Positions 48,096 through 59,902 of a stretch of DNA of 64,000 nt are shown here, one piece after another (position 1 is the stretch's first letter; the number at the start of each line of letters is the position of its first letter). This DNA is from Holothuria scabra (lineage: Eukaryota; Echinodermata; Holothuroidea; Aspidochirotida; Holothuriidae), in NCBI GenBank assembly GCA_037179385.1, contig CM074193.1:46281082-46345081 (forward strand), in the 5' to 3' direction. The notes beneath the pieces were generated by a model. The model searched no databases and had not been told where the DNA came from. It saw only the letters and a list, made by a program, of their open reading frames with translations. The translations under genes were made by a program, and so were the position numbers.

Positions 48096-49171
48096 TTGAC
48101 CTTGACTTTCCCAGAAAATGTCTTTAAGCAAATTAATCAACTTTCCTAACCAGAGAACACCATGGCTAACGTTTACTTGTCTCACTGATCTAACTTGGTT
48201 GACTTAGTCATTATGTAAGTCAATCAGGGACTCCGATACTGGGGAAATTCGGAAATTTCTCCGTTGAAAATATTTGGGGGAAACATCGTGTTGGCCCCTT
48301 AATTATCCAGATTAAAACACAACACTTATAATGAACAGAATATAATGACTTCGAGGCTTTGAGAAAAGGTCAACTAGAGTGTATGTAAGAGTCAATGTTA
48401 ATGTGTATGCGTTTTGTTTGTGTACGCATACGTGTGCGCCTGTGTTCGTGCGGGTGGATTGCTGGCAGAAGAATCCGGTCCGGGATACGGAGTTCCGGCT
48501 GTTGGAAACTTTTTGCCCCAATCCACAAACCAGATTGATGCCCTTATTCAAGGACTCCACCATATATTACCTCATTTTTGAAGCCTTGAGAGCATGCTGG
48601 ACAACTGGCCTTGACTATAACCATAAACTATACCGGTAGTCTAGCAGTTCAAAAATTAGTCAAGCTTATTAGTCGAGCTCGAATGACTAATTTTCTGTGA
48701 GTGAACTGGCAAGGCACCAGGATCGTCCAGGAGTAAGTTTATGCATTTTAGACTCCCGTACAAGATATACTTTACTAAAGTCTTCGTAGAATACCTTACG
48801 TATGGTTTAGTTAGAGTACAAGTATATAAATGAAAGTAATATTTCTGAAAATGTACCAAAATTTTACAGTGCAAGTTGAAAATTATTTTCCGCGCTCCCA
48901 AAATAGGACACTTCCGTAATCATGACGATTTTAATTTGTTTGTGATGACATACATATAGACCCGCAGTGAGGCACGGTACTGAGGCGGGGAGTTTTGGAA
49001 GAAAAGAGTGGAACGAAGCATACACAAATTAATTAAGTGAAGACCACAACGGGTAGGGTCCTCTCAAGACTCCTGCGAAGTCCCCATGGGGATCCAGGGG
49101 AGAAGTCCCTTGAAACTTTTTGAACCCTTTGGCTCTCAGAAGCCATAGTTGTAATGTGGAGATCTAGAGTT

Positions 49172-49312
49172 CAACGTCTGGCCGGGTCATACCAAGAACT
49201 TTGAAAATGGGACCTACTTTCATTGTGATTGGTTCTTAGGATAACAAGCAATGTAGTGGGGAGAACAAGCCGGTGAGTAACAACTGGAGAAAGACCGACC
49301 CGACTCACGGTA
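49172..49312 (+). mobile_element. tRNA-derived SINE copy, partial
   Basis: GGCCGGGTCATACCAAGAAC, GGGACCTACTTTCATTGTGA and AACAAGCCGGTGAGTAACAA match the family. It is cut at its right by MITE F. Confidence 0.75.
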
Positions 49313-49556
49313 AACACAAATTATCAAAGCGGTGTCAGAATTGACTAACCACGTTAGTCACTCGTATTTGACTTAGTGTGTGATGATATCTGACTTATTT
49401 CGTAGAAATGGACTGAAAAATATCAGTAAAAACTTAGTCAAGGAGGTTAAATATTTGTTAGAAACTAATTCAACTCGGTCAATCATTAGTCAAAATTGCT
49501 GACTAACGCAATAAGTCAGTTCAGGGACTGCTTTGTCCAATTTGATTTTACAGTGA
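49313..49556. mobile_element. MITE family F copy, inverted
   Basis: CGGTAAACACAAATTATC at the left, AATTTGATTTTACAGTG at the right. The interior is the reverse of 29141-29398 (GTAGAAATGGAC, TTAGTCAAGGAG, TTAGAAACTAATTCAACT). Confidence 0.8.
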
Positions 49557-49840
49557 TTAAAGGTCAAAAGAAGTCGGCCCAGACTTGTTTCAAACAGCAG
49601 CTAAATATCACAATCCCTCCCCCCCCCCCCCCGTCCTCCTACTCCTCTTCAAGGGAACTTTTGTAATATTTTAGGACTTGGATATTGCATATTCAAAGTA
49701 AACAAAGGAGTTATTCTTAATATCTTTCACATTGGAGGAGAAAAGTACTGTCACATGACTCTCCAGAGCCAATCATGAAGCAGGACAGTCTACTACACAG
49801 GCTACTTCAAGCTGGGAACTGCTTTTGCCTTTAAACCGGT
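49556..49840 (+). mobile_element. MITE family D copy
   Basis: ATTAAAGGTCAAAAGAAGTC at the left and AACTGCTTTTGCCTTTAAA at the right, inverted with TTAA. A C-run lies inside. It abuts MITE F directly. Confidence 0.8.
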
Positions 49841-50929
49841 TTGTTAGACAGTTACACACTGATCCAGGCGAAAACTCTTTTAATTCCATTATCTAACTAA
49901 CAAACTCAAAAGCCGCATGGAAGAATGTTTCAGGAGTAAATTGCAGGGGTAGTGTTCCTAGATATTGGTAAAATGACACAAAACTGTTCAATAGGCTACA
50001 GAGTGGATTGATAATTGTATAAAAACAGCAATACTGTAAATCTTTAAAAGTCAAGGTCAAATCAGTCACCCCACACCAATTTGAATTCGGAGACCCTTAT
50101 ACAAGATCTTCGAGTCTGCTCAGCTAACACACACTGCAAAGTAAACACTCAAGGAATTTCTTGGTTGGTACATTGCCATTGTATTGTAATGGTATTAATT
50201 TAATGAAAGGATAGCACCGAAGACTAAAGTACGCGAAGCACGCGAAAATTGGTTCTGGTAATTTGTGAAAGATTTTGATGAAAAAAAAAAAAAAACGATT
50301 AAATACATACGTGATTCTTTGAAAAGAGACCTCACCGTATCCTCTTCATAGAGAGGATGAAAGCCAAAACGCAGCACTGACAAAGAAAAAACACAAACAG
50401 AAAGGCTAAGACAACAACAACAACAACAACCAAAAAAGGAAAGAAACACCTCGGTAAATGGGGACTACTAAGTAAGGCGAAGTCATCCCAAACATCTTTA
50501 AGGACGAAATCTTTCCTTTGTTTAAAATCTTAGGTATTGTTATGGAGCTACTGTACACTGTAGGCAGATTACTACCATACCAAGAAGGTAGACACGACAA
50601 AGCCTAAACAGTATTGCACGGTAGACCTCGACGAGTTGACAAAGATGGATCTAACTAAACTCAACTTGCTCGTGCCCATCTCCAAGCACGTATAAGTTCC
50701 TTACTAAACCTGTGGATATTAATCTAGTCGATGTATGATGAGTTTCCTAGCACGTAAAAATCTCCTAAAGAACTTGGTCTTCTGTAGTAAAAGGTTGATC
50801 TACCAGAAGGGATCGTTGCTTGAATTAAACTGTGACAGGCCTTCGAGAAAAAGTATCTAACTGGTGGTCGTTTGGCATATTCAGTCAAAAGTTGCCTCTT
50901 GGGGACATAACACTTTTAAGGAAAAGAAT

Positions 50930-51010
50930 TCCCTTTTTGGGGCGCATTCGTTTGGATTTCCCCCTCTAGACACTTTTCTACAAAGTCGAGGGGACGTAGG
51001 GAATTGTTAA
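50930..51010 (+). mobile_element. Diverged relative of the hairpin-rich short retroposon
   Basis: GCATTCGTTTGGATTTCCCC...ACAAAGTCGAGGGGAC follows the layout of ATCGTTTGGTTTTCGCCCCT...GAGTCGTGGGGAC. Many changes; no clear flanking repeat. Confidence 0.5.
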
Positions 51011-51495
51011 AGTGGACCTCACCGAAAGCAAGAAATGAGGAACGCAAAGGAAAAATCGGTATGATATTAATATCGGTATATGATATCAATACCAGTCTTT
51101 GTTATGGAGGGAAATGAAAAGAGGCTCTGAAGCCCTGCACGTTTGAAAGCAGGACCAAATTATCTCTCAGGTTGGAAAGGCCCACTGGGAAGATGTATGG
51201 ACTGTAATGGACTCATCATTTTCTTATTTCATACGCTTCCGGTATGTAGATTATTCATTTACTTTTAATTATTTGTTGAATGAATATTGTCACTGTTCTA
51301 CTGAATTACAGTCTTTTGTCACCGTCAACTACAATTTTATCAGAGGTACCAACATTCTCAACTGGCGGCAACTCTTTGACCGACAGTGTTTGATACCCTC
51401 CTGCCAAAAAACTCTTCAGGTAGTGATGACATGTCTGTAATCACTGTGATCAAGGTTAGCGTGATCGAGGGGGCAGGGGAGGGGGTAGGAGGAAA

Positions 51496-51535
51496 GCAGC
51501 CGAATGCAGCCGAATGCAGCCGAATGCAGCCGAAT
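51496..51535. repeat. Four perfect copies of a 10-bp unit
   Basis: GCAGCCGAAT repeated four times in a row. Confidence 0.95.
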
Positions 51536-52418
51536 TGGAAGCCGCGAAAGAGACGGTGCATCGACAAAAAGATAAAGGAAAACATTTTGGTTTCTTTTAC
51601 TAAAAGATTAAAAAAATATCAAAGTTATATTTTAGAAATTTGAACTTTTCACAGTAAGAAGCCTGGAAATTGGGCTTGAAGAAAAAATGTCCTTGTAGTA
51701 TGGAGCCGCTTATTGCCCCTACGGGATACCACTATGAATGGGAGGGTTATTTAAGGGTGATTTGAAAAAAAGAGAAAAAAGAAACAAAGAATATAATGCT
51801 ATGAAACAGGAACAAAGAGTTCAATATTTAAAAAGGTTGCGTACACAACTCATTACAAAAAAAAAAAAAACAATGATTATGATTTCAAGGAATAATTGCC
51901 AAAATTAGTTTTGGGGCATGATTCAAGAGTTTAAAGAGAATGATCAGTTTAAGCAAAGCAATTTGAAACATTTCTAACGCCTTAGAAACAAATTTTAGAA
52001 TTTGTTTGTCCATTCGCGTAATAGATACATACATATTATCAAACAAGGGTTTTTTATGTTAAATTTAAATGAAGAAATCAACTTGCTAATTTGAATATTA
52101 GGATTTCAATCGTTGTACACTCATTCAAATCAGTGGGAAACGGTATTTCCCCTTTAAAACGGCCTTAACATTTCAAAGGTGTACGTGGCCTTCAGTAAGA
52201 ATCACGTGACATGTTCTCCGCGGTGTAAAAAGGGGACTCTTCCTGTTGCGATTGTGGCTCAAAGGTCGTTTGAAGTGAAGTGACGCTAGCCCGAATCGAA
52301 TCACAGCTTGCTCATACTCAGCAGAACCTACATCGACTGCTAGAGTTTTATTCCCTGAATGAGACTACACGCCATATGTTTACCCAAAGATCCCTTACCT
52401 CTTAAAGACATGATCCTC

Positions 52419-52531
52419 AGTCTCAACCCAAACTACAATTTTAGTAGTAGTCCACAGAAATTCTCAATTGGCACAGTTCTTTGATTGACAGAAATTTAAA
52501 CTTTGTAACTTTGGGGTGAGAGGATAATTTA
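52419..52531. mobile_element. MITE family C, internally deleted
   Basis: AACTACAATTTTAGTAGTAG, TCCACAGAAATTCTC and TTGGGGTGAGAGGATAA: both family ends with the middle lost. Confidence 0.7.
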
Positions 52532-52817
52532 TGCTACACGCGATTGGTTCGGTTAGATGGTTAACCTCTAAAATCTAAAGAGTGAACCCACTCACTCTCA
52601 GATAATTAAGTCTCGTGACTGTCAAGACAGGGCCCTGTCTTGAGAGAGCAGCGCCTCCGTGAACGCCCCCTATATTTATATATACTTACATATTTTCACA
52701 AGAAATGTGAAAACAGAAGGAAATAAGGGAAAAAAGAAGAATTAAGAAGGAAAGGAACACTCATCTTGTGATTTGCCAGTATCAAAATACCCTGGCGCCA
52801 TCCCTGTATCAAGAGAC

Positions 52818-53003
52818 CAGTGGGGTGGCCACGGGGGGGGGGGTTGTTAGATCTCACCCCCATGACCCAACCTTGCAATGCAAAAACACCTAAAATAGTA
52901 GTTTTTCGCTTTATCCTTAGACTTTTCCCTAATTTCGTGCCCCAACCCACCCCCTATGACACCTTACCCCATCCCCCATGACACAATCCTGGCTACGCGC
53001 CTG
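52818..53003 (+). mobile_element. hAT-like MITE (family L)
   Basis: Begins CAGTGGGGTGGCCACGGGGG, ends CCTGGCTACGCGCCTG. Flanks CAAGAGAC and CAAGAGCC match 7 of 8. Confidence 0.85.
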
Positions 53004-53075
53004 CAAGAGCCATTTATGGAACAAGATAGACTTCTACACCAATCCAATTAATTGGGTTGACTGTGATTTCCCCCT

Positions 53076-53431
53076 TTAAAGGGGAATATTGCGTTTGCTT
53101 TACAAGGAAATTCATCCTTTTAAAACCAATATTTATTGGCAAAGAGTGAAAAATAATTACAAATAAGGCAGTATGGTAGCCTTCTTTTCAACAAACAAGT
53201 TTCCCTCAGATAGAAATTCAGTTGTTTGTTGCTCAAGAATAATTTGTTCACCCAAACTTTCAACATTTCTAAAGATGCAACTTCCATAACTCTTCATGTG
53301 GATAATATTTTGAGGAGATGACACTATTGCTTGGGTTTGTTGTTGAGACAGAATGCTTTGAAAATGACCGACTAAAGCTATTTACATTTAATGCTATGTT
53401 GGAGCATTTTAAACGCAATATTTCCCTTTAA
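53076..53431. mobile_element. TTAA MITE with 21-bp inverted ends
   Basis: TTAAAGGGGAATATTGCGTT and its inverse (one mismatch in 21) enclose 356 bp. TTAA at both ends suggests a TTAA-specific transposase, though the bases after TTAA are AGGG rather than the usual CCC of piggyBac. Confidence 0.85.
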
Positions 53432-53470
53432 GGTTTCCCACTGAGCCATTGCTTCCTCTTTTGTTTTCAG

Positions 53471-53640
53471 TTGTCAACTGGGCCAAGTCAATTCCCCACA
53501 ACTTAATAGCAGCCAGGATCCTCAGAGAGCAACAGTTACCACAGTCATATAACCCTTTACATTTCGGGAGAAAGTTTGAGGCAAACTCGAAGCGTTTCGA
53601 AAATATTTCTACACTTTTTCAGTGCTTTTGTAAAGGTCCG
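53471..53640 (+). other. Exon-like open stretch of uncertain status
   Basis: Acceptor TTCCTCTTTTGTTTTCAG is strong. The following frame reads VVNWAKSIPHNLIAARILRE then QQLPQSYNPLHFGRKFEANS. The first ten residues look like helix 3 of nuclear-receptor ligand domains, but what follows does not, and the only nearby donor (AAAG-GTCCGA) is poor. It may be chance. Confidence 0.2.
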
Positions 53641-55311
53641 AATAGTTTTACAAAAGAACCTACCAGCCAAGGTTTACCAGTGTATGTGCAGGGAGGGTGT
53701 ATGATAATTTACCCAGTAAATTAGTTTGCCGCATATGTATGACATTTATACGCCCAGTTATTACATTTATTATCCCAGGGAGGTAAGTAACTGCTCCCCG
53801 ATTATACGGGTAGGTTTGTGGTTGGAATTTGGGTTTGGGGAGGGGGTAGGGATTAACACCGGGGATGCAGCGATGGGTATATAGGCTGGGGTGGAGGGCT
53901 CGTTGTCCCCGGATCCACATGTGAAATGATGATCAACTATAATTATAACACTTGAAAACAAAGAAAAAACACACTGTCAATTAAAGGATGACGAGGCTTT
54001 TACCACAGTGCGTTCATGCAACGTTTGTCATGAACTTTCCAGTTAATATTAACTTCTAGGGATGAGTTTGATCTGACCGCCAAGCAGACTGTAATATCAT
54101 CCCCTGCTGTACCACAAGCAACCCACACGTTGATTGTGAATATTGATTAAAATATCAGTCATTGAAAGTTAGTCGGTAACTTTGTACTGTGTAACACTTA
54201 TGATTGTTTTACTTTAAGATGACACAATGAAACAACAAATCGGCTCGCTTTGAACCCCATCAATCCCGCCATATTACATTTAGTGGTTTCTAATCCTTAC
54301 TGAAAGCCAGTGAATACATTCACTTATCACCCTGCCTCCTTCTACGGGTCATAAGTCCGCCTGTTAAACACACACTTTATCTGCGATCGGTAAACAAGAT
54401 TTTTGCGTATCACAAACAAACATGTCGTGATAAACTCTTGTTTTCGTTTTGAAAGTATCTCTTCTCAAACTATTTTATAGTTCTTTTTCAACTCTTCTTA
54501 ACTCTTTGAGATTAAATACCAGCGCACTACAAACCTGTCTGGTTACATATAAGCTTCTTTCAAAGTTTAAAGATCATCCATACGATAGTAAAACTCAAAG
54601 GTTGAAACCCTATCATTAATTGGAAAGTGTAGAGGGTACATGCAAACTTAACGACGGGATTTCTAGATAAACTTTGTCATTTAACTTTTAATGGTACTGC
54701 ATTATTTATTCTTGCTGTTGGGGAAGTTAACAAAATCTTAAAACCATTCTACGCTTTCGTTTTACCCATCGTCACCAGCTGCATGGCGTTTGCTAGTTCT
54801 AATTAACCTTTCGAAAACAAGGTATATCTAGAATGCTAGAAAAGACACTAAGAAAGTTGTCTACCCTGGACCAGGTAGTACTTCCATGCCTGGACGGCCA
54901 TTGCACTTGTGCAAACGTGAATTTCATTATGTCAGTCAAAGATAGGGTAAAATCAGGCAGCCGTATAAGTTAAAAATATAGAATAAAATAATTACCCTAT
55001 GCCTCTATCAGTTCACACAGTGAAAGTTAAGCCATGTCATAATTATTCGTTTTACATGACTAGTTCACTTTCAGCGTCAATGAACCAAAATTGACAATCA
55101 AATTCATTGAAGCAGAAATTGCAGGCCTACTGCATAATAACCTCTTATGTTTTTGTTTGGTCTGGCGAACCAAAGACAAAGGGCACTGGACGCCGGCGTT
55201 TGAGTATAGTTCAATAATATCCGTTTCTCACACCATAGGCCCAGGTTTGCTTCTCAGGTCGAATGATACCAAAAACTTTAGCCGTGACGCTTCTCGGCCA
55301 TTAGAAAAGGG
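53641..55311. other. Intergenic, unassigned
   Basis: Contains one block AGGTAGTACTTCCATGC (about 54874) shared with the hairpin at 28968 and a SINE scrap near 55240-55290. Nothing else recognised. Confidence 0.5.
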
Positions 55312-55597
55312 CAGTGGTGGCACCAGGAATGTCAAAATAGGGGGGGGGGGACTAAGAGCAAAGGATAATGTTGGGGAGGGGCAAAAAATTTCTGGCGCAA
55401 CGCGAAACCGAGCCCAAAGCGTCCGTTTCTAGGGGTGGTGTTCGTGCCCAGGGGCTGCCAAGCTCTGGAAGCTCTGCAGTGTTAGCGTATTTCTGAACGA
55501 AAGAGTAAGTCTATATATTAGGGAGGCAAGGACAACATCTAGCGGGAGGGGGGGGGGGGCAAATGCTCTCTCGTGCCCCACCGCAGCTTCGCCACTG
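55312..55597 (+). mobile_element. hAT-like MITE (family M)
   Basis: Begins CAGTGGTGGCACCAGGAATG, ends GCAGCTTCGCCACTG. Flanks GAAAAGGG and GCAATGGG match 6 of 8. TCTGGCGCAACGCGAAACCG is shared with 14406-14738. Confidence 0.75.
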
Positions 55598-57694
55598 GCA
55601 ATGGGGTAACAAAACAATTTAGTGCCAGACAACAAGGAAAGAGGCCGTGGGAGACAATTAATCAAAAAGCGTGAAACCCTTCCTTAACCCTAATCAAACT
55701 AACTATAAGCCTAACGGCAAAATAAGGATATGCTTCCCGCGGGATTCGAAGTACTCCATGAAATACTTTCCCGGAACGTGCCACTCTGGAACTAAAATTG
55801 GTCCGTCACGGGCCTGCTGCAGATGTACCCAGCCGCAGTCACAAAAGGAAACTTTTCCAATTGGCAGATAAATGTACTCGAAATTAGTAGTTTAAAATCC
55901 TATGTAAGATACACATGGCCGTGCGGAGCTCCTTCTCTCTGGGGAAGGGGGTGGTGACTTTTTGTCCGACTCCAGATCCCAACCAGGGCATAATCTCTGC
56001 CCGACTGAGGCACCGAACTCTGTCCCATTCAGCAAGATTTTTAGTAATTGGGAGCTGCAGTCCCCCGGCTCCCGTCCACTGGGATACTTGGTTTTTAAGT
56101 GATCGGACTAGGAAATTTGCCCGGAAGTAGCGATACTGGCATTAACTTAATCAGAATTAACCCAAAGGTGGTAAATTAGACTTCGGATACGACCTTGTTA
56201 CAAGTCACTTGAAAGGTTTGACTTTCATGACACTCGCCGACTCTCTGAAAACGATTGAATACGTAGGATAGTATGACTCTTTCTAAAGTATTGGGTAAAA
56301 AAGTAACTAAGTTTTTCAAAAATACTATACCCTCCGTCGTTTGATCAACTTTCCCAAGCCACAGACTTTTGAAACCAGTTTGGATACTTTTTTACCAAAC
56401 TGTTTCGCAGGAAACAGGGTGATTTTAAATTCATAAAATGAGGAGAGTTCTATCGCAAGAGCGACGATTTGTTTTTGGTTTTTACGATTAATATTAAGGA
56501 GGGAGTATCTCATTTGTGGAGGTACTGCCCCACTAGATTTGTTCTCAATACTGGGAGCAGTACTGTATCTCATTTAAAAGAAATAAATCAATTAGTGCTT
56601 GCTCTGCCCCCTCTGATCGCCGCCCATGTTTGAAGTGTGGTTTTCCGCAGTAGTCTGCACCTTAGCTCCTAACAGCTCCCTGGTCGCTGGTATGTGTATC
56701 ACATCGCCGGTGTGCCCCAGAATGCAACGCGGCAACGAATTACAGAAATCGCTTCTCATATTGAAAGTATAGTCATTTTTACTTGTGGACAAGCATACGA
56801 AATGACCCACTTTACCCTGTGAGGCCTTCCGAAGGAATTTGTAAAAATCGTAGGAAACTTCAAACTGTTTTCGGGGGGGGGGGGGGGGGTAAAAACTTCT
56901 CCGGGGATTTTTCCCTGTTTCTCTTGGACACATGCCTAATTGAAAGTGAATGATCCGAGTCAGATTATCGAGATAAGTGCATATTCTAAAAAAAAAAAAT
57001 GATTTAGGGTAGTTTGTGCCATTTCGAAATAACGGTAAATTCTATTGAAGCTGTAATAGTGTTAACTGTACTTTCTTCATACTAGCCTAAACTTTCGTAC
57101 TGATTTAACATATTGTCCCTTTCCTTGGGATCCTTTTATTTTATAAACTTCATTAGAACCGTTTTTCACATACCCTTACAAAATATTTGGTTTTAGAACT
57201 ACAACCATTATTTTCTTTTATTTACAGCAACGGTTATCATTATACAACTATTGTGGAGACAAATGAAAAGTTCCTCGTTCCATATCAACCACAGCTCTAC
57301 GTTTTTGTCTCAGTCGTTATAATTTAGTGTACATCGTAACTCTACATATTTGAGTCAAACTGGGAAAGATAATGGTGGTCGCGCAGGCCACTCATTGACG
57401 AACTGCAGTATGTGCCACAAATCATGGAGTGCAATTTACGGGGAACGAGGGTAGGAATGGGGGGGGGGGACAGGAATTGGGGGGTGGGTGGGACAGGGTC
57501 AATGGGTGATTCATTACTTTGCAAAGGAGACAAAATGCCTTAAAAATGTAACAGCACCGTTCAAAAGTTTGTTTAATTTGGTTCTGATTTCTTTCCGTTT
57601 TGCTGAGGCTTTCGTGGTGTCCTTTCTGATTCTTTGCAGAAGGCAGGCAAGAAATCTGTGCGATGGTGATGTCGTGTGTGTGTGTGTGTTTGTG
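55598..57694. other. Intergenic, unassigned
   Basis: A moderately GC-rich stretch at 55730-56130 reads like part of a retroelement but has no frame or ends I recognise. A G-run at 56872-56890 and another near 57459-57490. At 57229 a good acceptor precedes 34 open codons; see rejected items. Confidence 0.4.
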
Positions 57695-58330
57695 GTACTT
57701 TTGCTTGTAAACACGATACCTCAAGATATCAATAAACGATACTTAGAATTGTCATGTTGAGAGAATGAGGTCTTTTGTTTTTGGTGAAGATCAAAGGTTA
57801 TTTGAGGTCATCAGGGGTGAAAATCCTAAAAATTTGTAAAAATGATATCCCAAAGGAGGAATGACCGACATTTTTCATATTCGGCAAACAAATTTGTTAG
57901 GCTGAGAAAAATCATAGCGTTTTTGGTGGAGGACGAATGTCATTTAAGTCGCCGGCGGTAACACCGCGAAAACCTCAAAAATGGCTTGTAAACACAATAA
58001 CTCAAAATAAGAATGACCGACACTTTTCATAAGTCGGCATAAAGATTTATCATGTTGGGTGGAAGATCCAGGCCATTTGAGGTCGCAAGAGGTAACACTG
58101 CAAGACCGTGTAATTTGTTTCAATTTTCATTTTTTTTTTTTTTGCTCCCCAAGGAGTTTGATGTTTGCATTCAAAATTTTTCCTTATTTTGCACCTACCA
58201 AGACTTCCCCTCCCCTTCTGTTCCCGAAAAGTTTTTCCCCTTCATATTTGGTTCATAGATTTGTAATGTTGATAGGAAGAAACCCAGTGTTTTGGTGGAG
58301 GTTAAAGATCATTTGAGTTCATAGGAGATA
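57663..58330. repeat. TG run and tandem units related to 1-735
   Basis: TGTGTGTGTGTGTGTTTGTG at about 57675, then units with TAAACACGATACCTCAAGAT, TTTTTGGTGAAGATCAAAGG, TTATTTGAGGTCATCAGGGG and GAATGACCGACATTTTTCAT, about four diverged copies, matching the left-edge array. Confidence 0.75.
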
Positions 58331-58733
58331 TGTGTTATATTTTATTTTCGAAAGGCACAGAACGCTTCGCGTATAGCCTCTTAAGCGTCTCAGTGGGCAA
58401 AAGAGTTTCGCACCATCCCTTTCCAGATAGCAGTGCAAACATTTGTGAAATATTTCTAAAACAGCACCTAGTATTATTTTCATGCAATCGGACTTGAATG
58501 GAGCCATACGGCAGACCTTTGGTGTTTAAGTCTGAAGTTGCGGGACCCTATACTCTGCTTGAAAAGGAGTTCTACCTCGCAAAGAAGCCAGACTATGGGT
58601 CCCCGAAAAAACATCAAACTTAACTGACCACCCCACCTCCCGCATTTGTAAACTAACTTTTCGATCCCCAAATTTAGCTCAGGTCATGTGCAGTATCTTT
58701 TTTTTTTTTAACCAGCCTTAGTCTAGAAGGTAT

Positions 58734-58979
58734 ACATTTGTTAGATAGAGATTAACGGCCCAGTTTCCAACCAATTGGTTTTAGTCGAGCCGGTCACGTC
58801 CTTTTTTCCAGTTGTGGCTCACTTGCTTGTGTTTTCCCTTTTCCATTGGTTATGCCGAGCATCACGCACAACGACAGTAGGTTCCATTTTAAGGGTCTTT
58901 AGTATGACTCGACCTGGAAATAGAACCCGGGCCTTCCGCGTGAAGGGCGAATAACCTTACCGTTGGACCAAACACGCGG
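58734..58979 (-). mobile_element. tRNA-derived SINE, full length
   Basis: In reverse: CGCGTGTTTGGTCCAACGGT (A box), GGGTTCTATTTCC-like B box, GGAACCTACTGTCGTTGTGC, GCCACAACTGGAAAAAAGGA, GAACCAATTGG (as AAACCAATTGG) and a TCTATCTAAC tail. Flanks CTAGAAGGTAT and CTAGAAGGCAT differ at one base. Confidence 0.9.
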
Positions 58980-59648
58980 CTAGAAGGCATGAAAGGTCCA
59001 TGATACCGATGTCCGAAGTTCAGCAAAGTTTTTTATCTTTCCGGCACTGCCCTTCCTTGGAAAGCAGGGCTGTTTTAGGAAAAATGTTTATACGGTCTGT
59101 CATGCATGACCGTACTTTACCTGCGTAGCAGGATGTAGAGCATATTCATTGTTCAGTCATGTCCCTTCGGAAGTTGAAGTATTCTGCTAATTAGTGAGAA
59201 TCAGTCACTTATACTGTAAACTTAGATTTATTGTCCAAGAAAGCCCATTTTTCTTGCAGGTAAACAATCGAGTTATTCCAAACACCAACTCGGGGTACCT
59301 TCGATCCGGTGGTCAAAAGCCCTCTGAATCTTTCGCCTGCAAGTGGTTAATTTTTGGTCGTTTTCCTGGTTTTTCTTTCTGTCCCAGGGATAAATCGACG
59401 TCATATGGAGGTCTTATCGCTTTCTAAGGGGCACTGTATATGACCTACTCGCTCATCAAACAATGGTCGCACGAATGAAATATTTTTAGACCTAGCAATT
59501 ATCTGACCAAATTAAAGGGGTGGTTTTTATGTAAACAATACCTTAATAAAAACGATTAGATGCTGGTAACAATGAAGAAATTTACAGCCTTCACAACAAG
59601 CAAATGAACGTTTTCTATTTGTAAAATTGGCAATATTTAATATACCAG
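58980..59648. other. Intergenic, unassigned
   Basis: An open frame at 59194-59427 follows a TTTTTCTTGCAG acceptor but shows no family likeness. Nothing else recognised. Confidence 0.35.
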
Positions 59649-59658
59649 TCTACATGAC

Positions 59659-59892
59659 TACATGTCCGCGTGTTTGGTGTAACGGTAGTGCATCCGCCTC
59701 TCACGTGGAAGGCCAGGGTTCGCTTCCCAGGTCGAGATGGAACCTACTGACGTTGTGAGTGATGCTCCGAGTAAGCAATGGAGTAGAGAAGACAAGCCAG
59801 TGAGCCACAACTGGAAAAAAGGCCCCCTGACCGGCTCGACTTGAACCAATAGGTTGCAAACTGGGCCGTAAAACTCTATCTAACTCTCTAAC
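59659..59892 (+). mobile_element. tRNA-derived SINE, full length with TSD
   Basis: CGCGTGTTTGGTGTAACGGT, B box GGGTTCGCTTCCC, body GCCAGTGAGCCACAACTGG and tail CTATCTAACTCTCTAA. A 10-bp duplication TCTACATGAC flanks it (59649-59658, 59893-59902). It lacks the CATACCAAAGACTC segment of the 45574 copy (GGTCGAG runs straight into ATGGAACC). Confidence 0.92.
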
Positions 59893-59902
59893 TCTACATG
59901 AC

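Larger units (their letters stand above)
49841..52418. other. Intergenic, mostly unassigned
   Basis: Holds CAACAACAACAACAACAAC near 50410, a diverged short-retroposon relative (50930-51010) and a 10-bp tandem repeat (51496-51535). No exon candidates recognised. Confidence 0.5.

Noticed and set aside
55730..56130. Possible LTR or retroelement piece
   Set aside because: GC-rich and unlike its flanks, but no terminal TG...CA pair, primer site or coding frame could be shown.
57229..57327. Possible terminal exon after TTTATTTACAG (NGYHYTTIVETNEKF...)
   Set aside because: 34 open codons after an acceptor are common by chance; no homologue recognised and no partner exon in phase found.
58734..58985. 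Possible tRNA genes at SINE heads (also 45574, 59659, 18440)
   Set aside because: A and B boxes are present, but the cloverleaf is degraded and each is joined to a SINE body with target duplications.
59194..59427. 77-codon open frame with an internal TTGCAG acceptor
   Set aside because: No recognisable similarity and the acceptor is followed directly by GTAAAC, an odd exon start.
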